64,000 nt of DNA from Rhizobium sp. GN54. Its GTDB lineage: Bacteria; Pseudomonadota; Alphaproteobacteria; Rhizobiales; Rhizobiaceae. Positions within the stretch are counted from its first letter, which is position 1, and the number at the start of each line of letters is the position of its first letter. The stretch covers positions 1 through 64,000 of the forward strand of contig NZ_JAJNCZ010000004.1 of assembly GCF_021026345.1 (NCBI RefSeq), given 5' to 3'. Shown piece by piece: positions 50,580-59,079 of the stretch. The notes beneath the pieces are model-generated. The model did no database searches, was not told the origin of the DNA, and saw nothing but the letters and a program-made list of their open reading frames with translations. A program made the position numbers and the translations under genes.

Positions 50580-51560
50580 TTGAAGCCGACAGCCAAGCAG
50601 GTCGCCCATGAGGCGGGGGTTTCGATCTCGGCCGTATCGCGTGCATTCTCACCGGGATCGTCGATCGATGCCGACAAAAGGCAGCGCATCCTGCAGGTTG
50701 CCGTGCAACTGGGCTATACGAGCCCGGCGCGGCGAACCGCGGAGGTGATCTCCGCCGGAACCGTCACGCTCGTTGCCGGCGACCTTGCCAATCCGTTCTA
50801 TCCCCTCGTGCTCGACACGCTCGCCAAGGCGCTTCAGGCGGTCGGGCGACAATTGCTCGTCTATGCGATCCCGCCGCAGACGGACATGGACCAGTTGACG
50901 CCGCAGATCCTTGCGGCCCGCCCCAACGCGCTCGTGGTGACGTCGGCGAGGCTGACCTCCGGCATGGCCCAGGCCTGCCGGCAGCATGGCATCAAGGTGG
51001 TGCTCCTGAACCGGATCCAGCGCGATGTCCGCGTCAATGCGGTCGCCTGCGACAACCATGCGGGCGGGCGGGACGCCGCGACCTTTCTGATGGCGCGCGG
51101 GCGGCGTCGCATCGGGCTCATCGGCGGCATTGCCGATACTTCGACCCATCGCGAGCGGGTGCAGGGCTTCCGCGAAGTCCTGCAGGAGGGAGGACAGTCC
51201 ATCCTTGCGGAGGCGACAGGCGACTATACCTACCGCGGCAGCTACGTCGCGGTGCAGTCGATGCTGTCAAGGAAGGACCGCCCCGACGCGCTCTTCTGCT
51301 GCAACGACATCATGGCGCTGGCGGCGATCGATGCTGCGCGCGAACGCGGGCTTTCGGTCCCTGCCGATCTCTCCATCATCGGGTTCGACGACATTCCCAT
51401 GGCCGGCTGGACGTCCTATCGCCTGACGACGATCCGCCAGCCGGTCACGCGCATGGTCAGCGAAGTCGTGAGCCTGATTCACGACGGCGCGCACGTTCCG
51501 GTCGACGAAACGACCACGAGCATCCTGCCCGGAAAGCTGATGATAAGAGGCAGTGCCTAG
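50580..51560 (+). CDS. LacI-family transcriptional regulator
   Basis: This 326-residue regulator has a helix-turn-helix (AKQVAHEAGVSISAVSRAFSPGSSI, about 4-28), a hinge helix to about 55 and a sugar-binding-like effector domain (LVAGDLANPFYPLVLDTLAKAL; VACDNHAGGRDAATFLMARGRRRIGLI; LFCCNDIMALAAIDAA; GFDDIPMAGW). The start is TTG at 50580 with GGAGG 5 bases upstream. It is divergent from the HisD-family/SDR operon and upstream of the TRAP operon on the same strand. Confidence 0.9.
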   Translation: MKPTAKQVAHEAGVSISAVSRAFSPGSSIDADKRQRILQVAVQLGYTSPARRTAEVISAGTVTLVAGDLANPFYPLVLDTLAKALQAVGRQLLVYAIPPQTDMDQLTPQILAARPNALVVTSARLTSGMAQACRQHGIKVVLLNRIQRDVRVNAVACDNHAGGRDAATFLMARGRRRIGLIGGIADTSTHRERVQGFREVLQEGGQSILAEATGDYTYRGSYVAVQSMLSRKDRPDALFCCNDIMALAAIDAARERGLSVPADLSIIGFDDIPMAGWTSYRLTTIRQPVTRMVSEVVSLIHDGAHVPVDETTTSILPGKLMIRGSA

Positions 51561-51614
51561 GCGCCGGGCCTTCTCATTCCCCCGTGTGAAAATTTGACGG
51601 AAGACAAATAGAAC

Positions 51615-51662
51615 TTGACTGGCCGGGTAAATTCGCCATGGTTTGTGCACACGTTTGCGCAC
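51615..51662 (+). promoter_or_regulatory. Promoter and LacI-type operator of the TRAP operon
   Basis: TTGACT (51615-51620) is followed 17-18 bases later by a weak -10 (ATGGTT/TGGTTT). Overlapping and following it is TTGTGCACACGTTTGCGCAC (51643-51662), which matches the perfect palindrome at 55879-55898 at 17 of 20 positions, centred on ACGT. The placement over the transcription start fits repression. Confidence 0.65.
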
Positions 51663-51728
51663 CATCAGTAGGCACGAAGGAGGTCGTGCCTGCAGCCAGG
51701 GATGCGAAAATTGGGACGGGAGGAATAG

Positions 51729-52721
51729 ATGAAACTCAAAGTGTTTGCCGTGCTGTTGACGGCGGTTCTTTCCATTGCGGTCGCGCCGGGCAATGCCGCC
51801 GAGCGCACGCTGCGTGTGGCAACGAGCGTCCCGCACAATCACTATCTCACCAGGGTCATCAAGGAATTTGCGGCCAACGTCTCGAAGCGGACGAATGGCG
51901 AGCTTGCCTTCGAGTTCTACGATTCCGGTTCTCTCGTCAGCGACCAGCACATGGACGAGGCCGTGGCGAACGGCACGATCGACATCGGGATCGCCTCGGC
52001 CTCCATCCTCGCCGGTACGGTGCCGGCGCTCAACGTCTTCGCCGTCCCCTTCTACTTCGACAAGCGCGAAAAGCTCGACCGGTCCGTTCTGCCGGGAATG
52101 CCGATCCGCGCCATGCTCGACGAGCGGATCAACGAGACGGGATCGCGGGCGCTGTTCTGGATCCCCTATGGTTTCATCACGATGATCACGCGTGACAAGG
52201 AAGTGCATACGCCTGCCGACATGGGCGGGCTCAAGATCCGGACCTTCGGCTCGACGGTGAGCGAATTCGTCGAGGCTCTCGATGCGGCGCCCGTCGTCAC
52301 CAGCGGCGGCGAACAGTTCCTGGCGCTTCAGCGCGGCATCGTCGATGGCGGGCTCACCGGCTGGCCATCGGTCGAGGAGCGCCGGCTTTTCGAGGTCTCC
52401 CGCTATGTGATCGCGACCGACCACATGTACGAGACGCATTTCGCGCTGATGAGCGAAAAGACCCTCGACGACATGCCGACCGAACTCCGAGACATCTTTC
52501 GCGAGGAGGCGGCAAAGCTGGAGACCGTGCTGATGGACCGCATCTTCGATGCGACGAAGCACACCCGGGACGTCCTTTCGACGAAGATGACGATCGTCGA
52601 TCTCACCCCGGAGGAAGTGGCCGCCTGGAAGGAGAAGACCGCGCCGGTGGCAAAGACGTTCTACGAGAACGGCGACGAACTTGCCCGCGCGGTGTTCAGG
52701 GAAGCCCAGAAGATCCAGTAG
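51729..52721 (+). CDS. TRAP transporter substrate-binding protein (DctP type)
   Basis: This 330-residue periplasmic protein has a signal peptide to about residue 23 (VFAVLLTAVLSIAVAPGNAAE). The DctP fold shows YDSGSLVSDQHMDEAVANGTIDIGIAS, FWIPYGFITMITRDKEVHTPADMGGLKIRTFGS (with the carboxylate-binding arginine), and the GLTGWPSVEERRLFEVSRYV section. A GGGAGG site precedes the ATG. The LacI-type operator lies about 67 bases upstream. Confidence 0.92.
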   Translation: MKLKVFAVLLTAVLSIAVAPGNAAERTLRVATSVPHNHYLTRVIKEFAANVSKRTNGELAFEFYDSGSLVSDQHMDEAVANGTIDIGIASASILAGTVPALNVFAVPFYFDKREKLDRSVLPGMPIRAMLDERINETGSRALFWIPYGFITMITRDKEVHTPADMGGLKIRTFGSTVSEFVEALDAAPVVTSGGEQFLALQRGIVDGGLTGWPSVEERRLFEVSRYVIATDHMYETHFALMSEKTLDDMPTELRDIFREEAAKLETVLMDRIFDATKHTRDVLSTKMTIVDLTPEEVAAWKEKTAPVAKTFYENGDELARAVFREAQKIQ

Positions 52722-52734
52722 GCGCTGCCGCGCT

Positions 52735-52755
52735 CCGGCCCATTTGCCCGGCCGG
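52735..52755 (+). terminator. Short hairpin between DctP and DctQ genes
   Basis: CCGGCC/GGCCGG with a 9-base loop lies 13 bases after the DctP stop, in a 148-base gap that is unusually long for this operon. It has the same position in the gene order as the stronger hairpins after other binding-protein genes in this window. Confidence 0.4.
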
Positions 52756-52869
52756 CAGGATCATGCAGTCAAATCAAAACGATAGGCGGTGGCGGTAGCC
52801 ACCGCGAAGGTCAACTGCGCTCCGGCGCAAGCACCGGGATCAGGTGTGAATATTCGGGAGGACCGCTTC

Positions 52870-53400
52870 ATGTCCACGGAAGAAAAGAAATGGGTCGCCG
52901 CGACAGAGGCGACCGTCATGAAGATCGGCGAGCTCAGTTCGTGGATCTACCTCCTCATCGGCATCATCGTCGCCTATGAGGTGGCGCTCCGCTACCTCTT
53001 CAACAGCCCGACCGACTGGGTCGAGGAGACCTCGCGGCTCGGCATGGTCTGGGCAACGTTCCTGATCTTTCCGGCCTGCATGAGCCGGCGCCAGTTGATC
53101 TCGATCACGCTCCTTTCCGATGCGCTCGGCGATCGCGGCAAGGCGGCGCTCGAGGCGATCAGCTTCGCCGTCATCTGTGTGGCCTGTGCGCTGGTGACCT
53201 GGCATGCGGCAGAGGCCGCGATCGACGCGGCGATGGTGGGTCGGGCCACGGCGAGCGTTCTGCGTATCCCCTACTGGCTCTTCTATCTTCCCGTCGCGCT
53301 CGGCTTTTTCCTGTTCTTTCTCCAGGCCGCACTCGAACTGGTCCTGCTTCTGGTCACCGGCCAGCGGCGCAAACTCGAACTGACGCACGAGGAAATCTGA
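52870..53400 (+). CDS. TRAP transporter small permease (DctQ type)
   Basis: This 176-residue protein has four spans (about 15-37, 48-65, 90-112 and 132-155) and the DctQ region SPTDWVEETSRLGMVWATFLIFPA. The ATG at 52870 follows GGGAGGACCGCTTC; an earlier ATG at 52789 would add residues with no counterpart in the family. It ends one base before the large permease. Confidence 0.9.
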   Translation: MSTEEKKWVAATEATVMKIGELSSWIYLLIGIIVAYEVALRYLFNSPTDWVEETSRLGMVWATFLIFPACMSRRQLISITLLSDALGDRGKAALEAISFAVICVACALVTWHAAEAAIDAAMVGRATASVLRIPYWLFYLPVALGFFLFFLQAALELVLLLVTGQRRKLELTHEEI

Positions 53401-53401
53401 G

Positions 53402-54682
53402 ATGGAAAGCATGCTCGTTCTCATCGCGCTTTTCGTGTTTCTCTTTGCTGGGCTCCCGGTCGGGATCGCGCTGACAACAACGGGCATCGGCCTGTTGATG
53501 CTGAAGGGCGTGCCGCTTGCCAGCGTGTCGATGGAGTTCCTCGGCTCGGTGAACAATTTCATCCTTCTCGCCGTGCCGGTCTTCCTCCTGACCTCGAACA
53601 TCCTCCTGAAGGCGGGCGTCGCAAAAGACCTCTTCGACGCCGTGCAGCGGTGGGTCGGCGGCATCAGGGGAGGGGTCGCGATTGCGACGATCATTTCCTG
53701 CGGAATTTTCTCAGCGATTTCAGGATCTTCGGTGGCTGTTGCGGCGATGATCGGAACCGTGGCCATCCCCGAGATGACCGGGCGCGGCTATGATCGTCGC
53801 TTCGTCATGGGCACGCTGGCGGCAGGCGCTACGCTCGGCATTCTCATTCCGCCGTCCATTCCGCTCATCATCTATTCGGCGGTCGCCGAGCAGTCCACGG
53901 CGTCGATGTTCCTGGCCGGCGTCGGGCCGGGTCTCTTCCTGATCGGGGCATTCCTCATCTATTGCGTCGCCAAGTCGTTCATGGGAGCCGCCCCGGAAGT
54001 CGAAGCCGGCGCCTCGGAACCGGGCGGGCGCATGGCGGCCAGCATCCGCGCCCTGCCGACCATCGTCATCGCGCTGACGATGATCATCGGCATCTATGCC
54101 GGCGTCTTCACGCCGACGGAATCGGCTGCGGTCGGGCTGGTGATGACGCTCGTCTACGTGTTCGGGATCCGACGCGGACTATCCTTCGCGGACTTCCGCG
54201 ACGCCGTCTTCGGCGCCGGTCTCACCACCGCCAACCTGCTGCTGATCATCGCCGGGGCAAATGTCTTCGGCAAGGCGATCATGCTCTATCGCATTCCCTA
54301 CGAGATCTCGGAGTGGATCGCCGCCAACATCGAATCGGCCGGTCTCTTCATGCTGACCGTGACGGCAGTGCTGCTGCTGCTGGGGCTGTTCCTCGAGGGG
54401 ATCGCGATGATTCTGATCGTGCTGCCGGTGCTGCTGCCATCGCTCGGCGTCCACGGCATCGATCCGGTCTGGTTCGGCATCTACTTCGTTCTGATGATCG
54501 AGATCGCGCTGATTACGCCGCCGGTGGGGATGAACCTCTTCGTCATCCAGTCCGTGGCCAAATCGAGCCTGAAGGAGGTGATGTACGGGGCCTTGCCCTA
54601 TGTCTTCATCATGCTGGGGACCGTGCTTGCGATCTACTTCTTCCCGGCGATCGTCACCTATATCCCCTTCGGTGGCGGATAG
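53402..54682 (+). CDS. TRAP transporter large permease (DctM type)
   Basis: This 426-residue, about 12-span protein carries the DctM signatures LLAVPVFLLTSNILLKAGVA, CGIFSAISGSSVAVAAMIGTVAIPEM, GILIPPSIPLIIYSAVAEQSTASMFLAG, TPTESAAVGL and ITPPVGMNLFVIQSVA. It completes the DctP-DctQ-DctM carrier and ends at a terminator shared with the converging LacI gene. Confidence 0.94.
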   Translation: MESMLVLIALFVFLFAGLPVGIALTTTGIGLLMLKGVPLASVSMEFLGSVNNFILLAVPVFLLTSNILLKAGVAKDLFDAVQRWVGGIRGGVAIATIISCGIFSAISGSSVAVAAMIGTVAIPEMTGRGYDRRFVMGTLAAGATLGILIPPSIPLIIYSAVAEQSTASMFLAGVGPGLFLIGAFLIYCVAKSFMGAAPEVEAGASEPGGRMAASIRALPTIVIALTMIIGIYAGVFTPTESAAVGLVMTLVYVFGIRRGLSFADFRDAVFGAGLTTANLLLIIAGANVFGKAIMLYRIPYEISEWIAANIESAGLFMLTVTAVLLLLGLFLEGIAMILIVLPVLLPSLGVHGIDPVWFGIYFVLMIEIALITPPVGMNLFVIQSVAKSSLKEVMYGALPYVFIMLGTVLAIYFFPAIVTYIPFGGG

Positions 54683-54695
54683 GTGCATCGCTTCG

Positions 54696-54721
54696 GCAGG
54701 GGGCGCGACGGCGCCCTCTGC
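54696..54721. terminator. Bidirectional terminator hairpin between DctM and LacI genes
   Basis: The stem GCAGGGGGCGC/GCGCCCTCTGC (11 pairs, one wobble) with a GACG loop fills the 38-base gap between converging genes and reaches the first base of the LacI stop codon. Confidence 0.6.
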
Positions 54722-55746
54722 TACGCGCGGCCGGTGGAACCGCGGACGACCAGCTTTCCGCGCATGGCGATCAGTTCGTCGGGGAGGTTCGGGTCCAGCG
54801 TGCGTGCCTGCAGCAGTTCGAAGGCGCGCTGGATCATCAGGGACAGAGGCTGCTGGATGGTCGTCAGGTCATAGATCGGCCTGGCGGATGCCGCCACGCC
54901 GTCGAAGCCGGCCACCAGGATCTCGCCGGGCACGTCGACAGAGGCCAGCCGCAGGGCGTCGAGGACGCCCATGGCCATGATGTCGCTCAGTGCGAACACA
55001 GAATCCGGCCGCTGGTCGGCCGGCAGTCCGGCTATTTCCCTGCCCGCTTCGAAGCCTCCGTCGTAGTTGGAGTGACCGTCGAACCGATGCGAAAGCGTGA
55101 AGCCGGCCTGCTCCAGCTCGGCGACGAAACCCTCTTCCCGTTCGCGGGACGTGGAACTGGTCGACGTCGTATAGACGAGGCCGAAGCGCCGGCGGCCGCG
55201 CGCGATCAGAAGACGGGCGATCTCGGCGCCGCCGGCCCTGTTGTCGCAGGTGACGAAGCAGCCATGCGAGAGCGCGACGCGGTTGACCATGACGAGCGGC
55301 ACGTTGTTCTGGGCGCAGATGTCGGCGGCCTTCGATGACAGGATGGCCGACGAGATGATGCAGCCGTCGACCTGATACTGGATCAGTGCCTGGGCGGTCG
55401 TATCCTCGATCGGGCCGGCGCCCGCATGGATGATGAGCAGGCGGAAGCCGAGTTTCTCCGCCTGGCGCGTCGCCTCATGCAGAAGCTCCGTATAGAAGGG
55501 GTTCTCGGCGGGGCCCAGCACCAGGCCGTACAATCCGCTCTTGCCGGAGGAGAGCGTGCGCGCCAGCGCATTCGGCATGTAGCCGTGCTCTTTCGCCAGC
55601 CCCAGAATGAGATCGCGCGTCTTCTGCGAGATGCGGGTGTCGCCCTTCAGCGCGCGCGTCACCGTCGACGGTGCCACACCCGCCAGTTCCGACAGGGTGA
55701 CGACCGTCGCCCTGCGCGGTGTCGATGGGGTCAGGATCGAGCTCAT
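54721..55746 (-). CDS. LacI-family transcriptional regulator
   Basis: This 341-residue regulator has a helix-turn-helix (VTLSELAGVAPSTVTRALKGDTRIS, about 16-40), a hinge (YMPNALARTLSSGKS) and an effector domain (YGLVLGPAENPFYTELLHEATRQAEKLGF; VTCDNRAGGAEIARLLIARGRRRFGLV; VFALSDIMAMGVLDAL). It lies between the TRAP operon and the divergent monooxygenase operon. Each of these has a copy of the TTGCGCAAACGTTTGCGCAA-type operator, so this protein is the best candidate for the common repressor. Confidence 0.9.
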   Translation of the reverse strand: MSSILTPSTPRRATVVTLSELAGVAPSTVTRALKGDTRISQKTRDLILGLAKEHGYMPNALARTLSSGKSGLYGLVLGPAENPFYTELLHEATRQAEKLGFRLLIIHAGAGPIEDTTAQALIQYQVDGCIISSAILSSKAADICAQNNVPLVMVNRVALSHGCFVTCDNRAGGAEIARLLIARGRRRFGLVYTTSTSSTSREREEGFVAELEQAGFTLSHRFDGHSNYDGGFEAGREIAGLPADQRPDSVFALSDIMAMGVLDALRLASVDVPGEILVAGFDGVAASARPIYDLTTIQQPLSLMIQRAFELLQARTLDPNLPDELIAMRGKLVVRGSTGRA

Positions 55747-55845
55747 GTCGCTTCATAACAAAACGTTGGCGGCCTGTCGCGTCGGTCCGCATCTTTCCCG
55801 GGCAGGCGACGATACCCCGCGCGGGACAAAAATTTCCGTCCCAAC

Positions 55846-55898
55846 TTGACATTCCGCACGCAAACCGGTTGGATTGGATTGCGCAAACGTTTGCGCAA
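55846..55898 (+). promoter_or_regulatory. Promoter and perfect LacI palindrome of the monooxygenase operon
   Basis: TTGACA (55846-55851), a 17-base spacer and a weak TTGGAT precede the palindrome TTGCGCAAACGTTTGCGCAA at 55879-55898, which is perfectly self-complementary over 20 bases with the central CG expected for LacI-family operators. It would block the transcription start region. A related copy lies at 51643-51662. Confidence 0.75.
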
Positions 55899-55931
55899 AA
55901 AATTGCATTTTATGAAGGTATGGGAGGAACG

Positions 55932-57299
55932 ATGTCCGCTTCAAAACGCCAGATGAAAATGGTGGGCTTCCTGCAGGCGCAGAACTGCTCCATCGCGCCG
56001 GGCTCCTGGCGGCATCCGGCCGGTGCCACCGATTTTCTGTCCGCCGAGTACTTCCAGCGCATCGGTCGCATTCTCGAGGAAGGAAAGTTCCATCTTGCCT
56101 TCTTCGACGATCGTCTGGCGATGCCGGACATCTACGGAGACGATCACAGGGAGGCGGTCGAAAACGGCGTGCGCGTCGTCAAGATGGATCCGGTCTCGAT
56201 CATCACGGCGATCGGCATGGCCACCAGCCGCATCGGCCTCGGCATCACCTATTCCACGACTTATTACGAGCCCTTTCACGTCGCGCGCCTGTTCGGCACG
56301 CTCGACCTGATGACCAAGGGCCGCGCCGCCTGGAACGTGGTGACCTCGCTCAACAATTCGGAGGCTGCCAATTTCGGCCGCACCGAACACCTCGCTCACG
56401 ACCTGCGCTATGAGCGGGCCGACGAATTCATGGAGGTCGTGACCGGGCTGTGGAACAGCTGGGAGCCCGACGCGCTGATCGTCGACAAGGAGACCGGCCA
56501 GTTCGCCGATCCGAAGAAGGTTCACAGGCTCGATCACAAGGGCAAGTATTTCAGCTCGCGCGGTCCGCTGCCGGTGCCGCCGTCGGCTCAGGGCCGTCCG
56601 GTGCTCATCCAGGCGGGCCAGAGCGGCCGCGGCCGCCAGTTCGCGGGCAAGTGGGGCGATCTGATTTTCGTCGTCTATCCGACGATCGAGACTGGCCAGA
56701 AGCAGTATGCCGCCGTGAAGGAGGAGGTCGCCGCCGCCGGCCGCGATCCGGACGAGGTGGCAATCTGCCCGGCCTGCTATGTCTGCGTCGGCGAAAGCCT
56801 GGAGATCGCCGAGGAGAAGCGCGAATATATCCGCGCGCTCGCCAAGCCGATCGATGCCGTCGTGCTTCTTTCCGAAGCGCTGAACTTCGATTTCGCCAGC
56901 AAGCCGATGGACAGCGAGTTCACCGACGAGGAGTTGCAGAAGCTGTCCTGGTCCGGTTTCAAGGAGCGGGTGATCACGCTGAGCGGCAAGCCCAACCCGA
57001 CCGTGCGTGATTTCGTGCACTATTCCGGGCGCGGCACGATCGGCGAATTCCCGATCTTCTGCGGCACGCCCACCATGGTCGCCGACCAGATGGAAGAGTG
57101 GTTCACGTCCGGGGCCTGCGACGGCTTCGTGCTGGCCGCCACCCATACGCCCGGCGCCTACGAGGACTTCGTCCGTTATGTCGTGCCGGAACTGCAGCGC
57201 CGCGGCGTCTACCAGAAGGACTATGCAGGCACGACGCTTCGCGAAAACCTCGGCATTTCCATGCCCACCCATCCTGCCCAGCGCCAGGCGGCCGAATAA
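55932..57299 (+). CDS. LLM-class FMN-dependent monooxygenase (NtaA/SnaA/DszA type)
   Basis: This 455-residue luciferase-like monooxygenase uses reduced flavin supplied by a separate reductase. NtaA-type segments are GSWRHPAGATDFLSAEYFQRIGRILEEGKFHLAFFDDRLA, TYSTTYYEPFHVARLFGTLDLMTKGRAAWNVVTSLNNSEAANFG, and RGPLPVPPSAQGRPVLIQAGQSGRGRQFAGKWGD. Family members attack C-N or C-S bonds or insert oxygen (nitrilotriacetate, EDTA, dibenzothiophene sulfone, sulfonates). The ATG at 55932 has GGGAGG 4 bases upstream, 33 bases after the LacI palindrome. It heads a seven-gene operon that also encodes a flavin reductase (60420), a likely partner. Confidence 0.93.
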   Translation: MSASKRQMKMVGFLQAQNCSIAPGSWRHPAGATDFLSAEYFQRIGRILEEGKFHLAFFDDRLAMPDIYGDDHREAVENGVRVVKMDPVSIITAIGMATSRIGLGITYSTTYYEPFHVARLFGTLDLMTKGRAAWNVVTSLNNSEAANFGRTEHLAHDLRYERADEFMEVVTGLWNSWEPDALIVDKETGQFADPKKVHRLDHKGKYFSSRGPLPVPPSAQGRPVLIQAGQSGRGRQFAGKWGDLIFVVYPTIETGQKQYAAVKEEVAAAGRDPDEVAICPACYVCVGESLEIAEEKREYIRALAKPIDAVVLLSEALNFDFASKPMDSEFTDEELQKLSWSGFKERVITLSGKPNPTVRDFVHYSGRGTIGEFPIFCGTPTMVADQMEEWFTSGACDGFVLAATHTPGAYEDFVRYVVPELQRRGVYQKDYAGTTLRENLGISMPTHPAQRQAAE

Positions 57300-57319
57300 G
57301 CAGCAGTCGGAGAAGATTG

Positions 57320-58681
57320 ATGAAAGAGTTCAGAATGCTCTCGACGAGCGGTATCCTCGGCTATGGCTATGCGGAGGAATCGCTCAAGATCGGAATGTCC
57401 TGGGAGCCGCATGTCATCGGTTGCGATGGCGGCAGCACCGATCCGGGCCCCTATTATCTCGGTGCCGGCAAATCCTTCTGCTCGCGTCTTTCGGTGAAGC
57501 GCGACCTGCGGCTGATGCTGCAGGCGAGCATTGCGGCAGGTATTCCCTGCATCATCGGCACGTCCGGCGGCGCCGGCGGCGAGCCGCATCTGCAGGATAC
57601 GGCGGCACTGGTGCGTGAGATCGCGCGGGAAGAAAAGCTGTCCTTCAAGATGGCGCTGATCCATTCGGAACAGAGCAAGAGCGATCTTGCGAAATGGGCC
57701 GAAAGCGGGCTGACCAGGCCGCTTGCCAAGATGAGGCCGCTCGATCGCGGCATGATCGACAACGCCACCCGCGTCGTCGGCATGATGGGACCGGAGCCGT
57801 TTGCCAGGGCGCTCGACGAGGGTGCGCAGGTCATCCTCGCCGGCCGCAGCAGCGACCCGGCGCAATGGGCGGCCCCCGCCATCCGCGCCGGCATGGCGCC
57901 GGCTCCATCCTGGTATGCCGGCAAGATGCTGGAATGCGGCGCCGAGCCGACCGTGCCGAAGGAGCCGGACTGCATCTTCCTGCGCGTCCGCGACGACCAC
58001 GTCGTCTGCGAACCGCCGAACCCGATCCGCCGCTCGACGCCGCTTGCGGTCGCGAATTTTGCCCTGCACGAGAATTCGAGCCCGATCCACCATGTCGAGC
58101 CGGGCGGGTTGCTCGATACGGCCAATTGCCGCTTCGAGGCGATCAGCGATCGTGCAGTCAAGATCGACGGCATGACCTGGACGCCGGCGGAGCGCTACAC
58201 GGTGAAGCTCGAGGGCGTCGAGATGGCCGGTTACCGTGCGATTGCCATCTGCGGCACGCGCGACCCGATCCTGATCTCGCAGATCGACGACTATCTCGCC
58301 ACCCATCGCGAGAAGGTGGCGGTGAAGGCCGCGTCCTTCGGCGTGCAGCGCGAGGACTACCAGATGATCGTCCACTGCTACGGCAAGGATGGCGTCATGG
58401 GCGGCTGGGAGCCGGTCAAGCAGATCACCAGCCATGAACTTGGCTTCGTCATCGAAGTGGTCGGCAAGACGGCGGATGTCGCCAATGCGGTGATCGCCAT
58501 GGCGCGCACCTCGATGCTGCATGCGGACTTCCCGGGGCGCCTCTGCAAGGAAGGCAACATGGCCTTCCCGTTCAGCCCGTCGGATATCGACATGGGGCCG
58601 ATGTACCGCTTCAGCATCTTCCATACGGTCGAGGTCAGCGATCCTTGCGCCCTCTTCCCCATCGAATACGAGAAGGTTTGA
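57320..58681 (+). CDS. AtuA-like DUF1446 protein
   Basis: This 453-residue protein of the DUF1446/acyclic terpene utilisation AtuA family has a conserved N-terminal SGILGYGYAEESLKIGMSWEPHVIGCDGGSTDPGPYYLG, IIGTSGGAGGEPHLQDT, VILAGRSSDPAQWAAPAIRAG and SPIHHVEPGGLLDTANCRFE. The reaction of this family is not established. It starts 20 bases after the monooxygenase and is followed 2 bases later by a DUF4387 gene, its usual small partner. The pair therefore probably forms a two-subunit enzyme that processes the monooxygenase product or a coenzyme A/keto acid derived from it. Confidence 0.85.
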   Translation: MKEFRMLSTSGILGYGYAEESLKIGMSWEPHVIGCDGGSTDPGPYYLGAGKSFCSRLSVKRDLRLMLQASIAAGIPCIIGTSGGAGGEPHLQDTAALVREIAREEKLSFKMALIHSEQSKSDLAKWAESGLTRPLAKMRPLDRGMIDNATRVVGMMGPEPFARALDEGAQVILAGRSSDPAQWAAPAIRAGMAPAPSWYAGKMLECGAEPTVPKEPDCIFLRVRDDHVVCEPPNPIRRSTPLAVANFALHENSSPIHHVEPGGLLDTANCRFEAISDRAVKIDGMTWTPAERYTVKLEGVEMAGYRAIAICGTRDPILISQIDDYLATHREKVAVKAASFGVQREDYQMIVHCYGKDGVMGGWEPVKQITSHELGFVIEVVGKTADVANAVIAMARTSMLHADFPGRLCKEGNMAFPFSPSDIDMGPMYRFSIFHTVEVSDPCALFPIEYEKV

Positions 58682-58683
58682 CC

Positions 58684-59001
58684 ATGGCCCTCATCAGAGA
58701 CATTGCCCAGATCTGCAAGAGCAAGAACGCCGGTCCGTTCAACGTGACGATCGACGTGCTGTTCGAGGACCACGCGGTCTATCACAAGGTGAAGGACACG
58801 GGGGTTTTGAACGCCGCGCTGTTTACGAAGCTCTACGGCGTGAAGGAAGAGGACGTGCTGTTCACGCCCTATGACACGGCGGCTGCCTTCAAGGCGACGT
58901 TTCCCCGCGCCATTCCGGCCGGCGATATCGGCGATACCGACGTCTATGGGGCGCAACAGCATGCGCCGCTGCTGGACGTCGACATTCCGCTCGAAAAATA
59001 A
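58684..59001 (+). CDS. DUF4387 family protein, partner of AtuA-like protein
   Basis: This 105-residue protein carries the DUF4387 pattern IAQICKSKNAGPFNVTIDVLFEDHAVYHKVKDTG and ends with RAIPAGDIGDTDVYGAQQHAPLLDVDIP. DUF4387 is found directly after DUF1446 genes or fused to them, which indicates a complex. No catalytic motif is known. The ATG at 58684 begins two bases after the AtuA-like stop. Confidence 0.85.
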   Translation: MALIRDIAQICKSKNAGPFNVTIDVLFEDHAVYHKVKDTGVLNAALFTKLYGVKEEDVLFTPYDTAAAFKATFPRAIPAGDIGDTDVYGAQQHAPLLDVDIPLEK

Positions 59002-59079
59002 CGTTCACTATGCCTGGGTCCTTCTGCCGGGGAGGCGGGAAGATCCAGGCGGTCGCCAATTCAGCTCGGGGAGGAGCTT

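Noticed and set aside
55719-55931. Longer N-terminus of the LLM monooxygenase starting at 55719
   Set aside because: It would cross the LacI operator and run into the divergent LacI gene; ATG 55932 has an ideal ribosome binding site.
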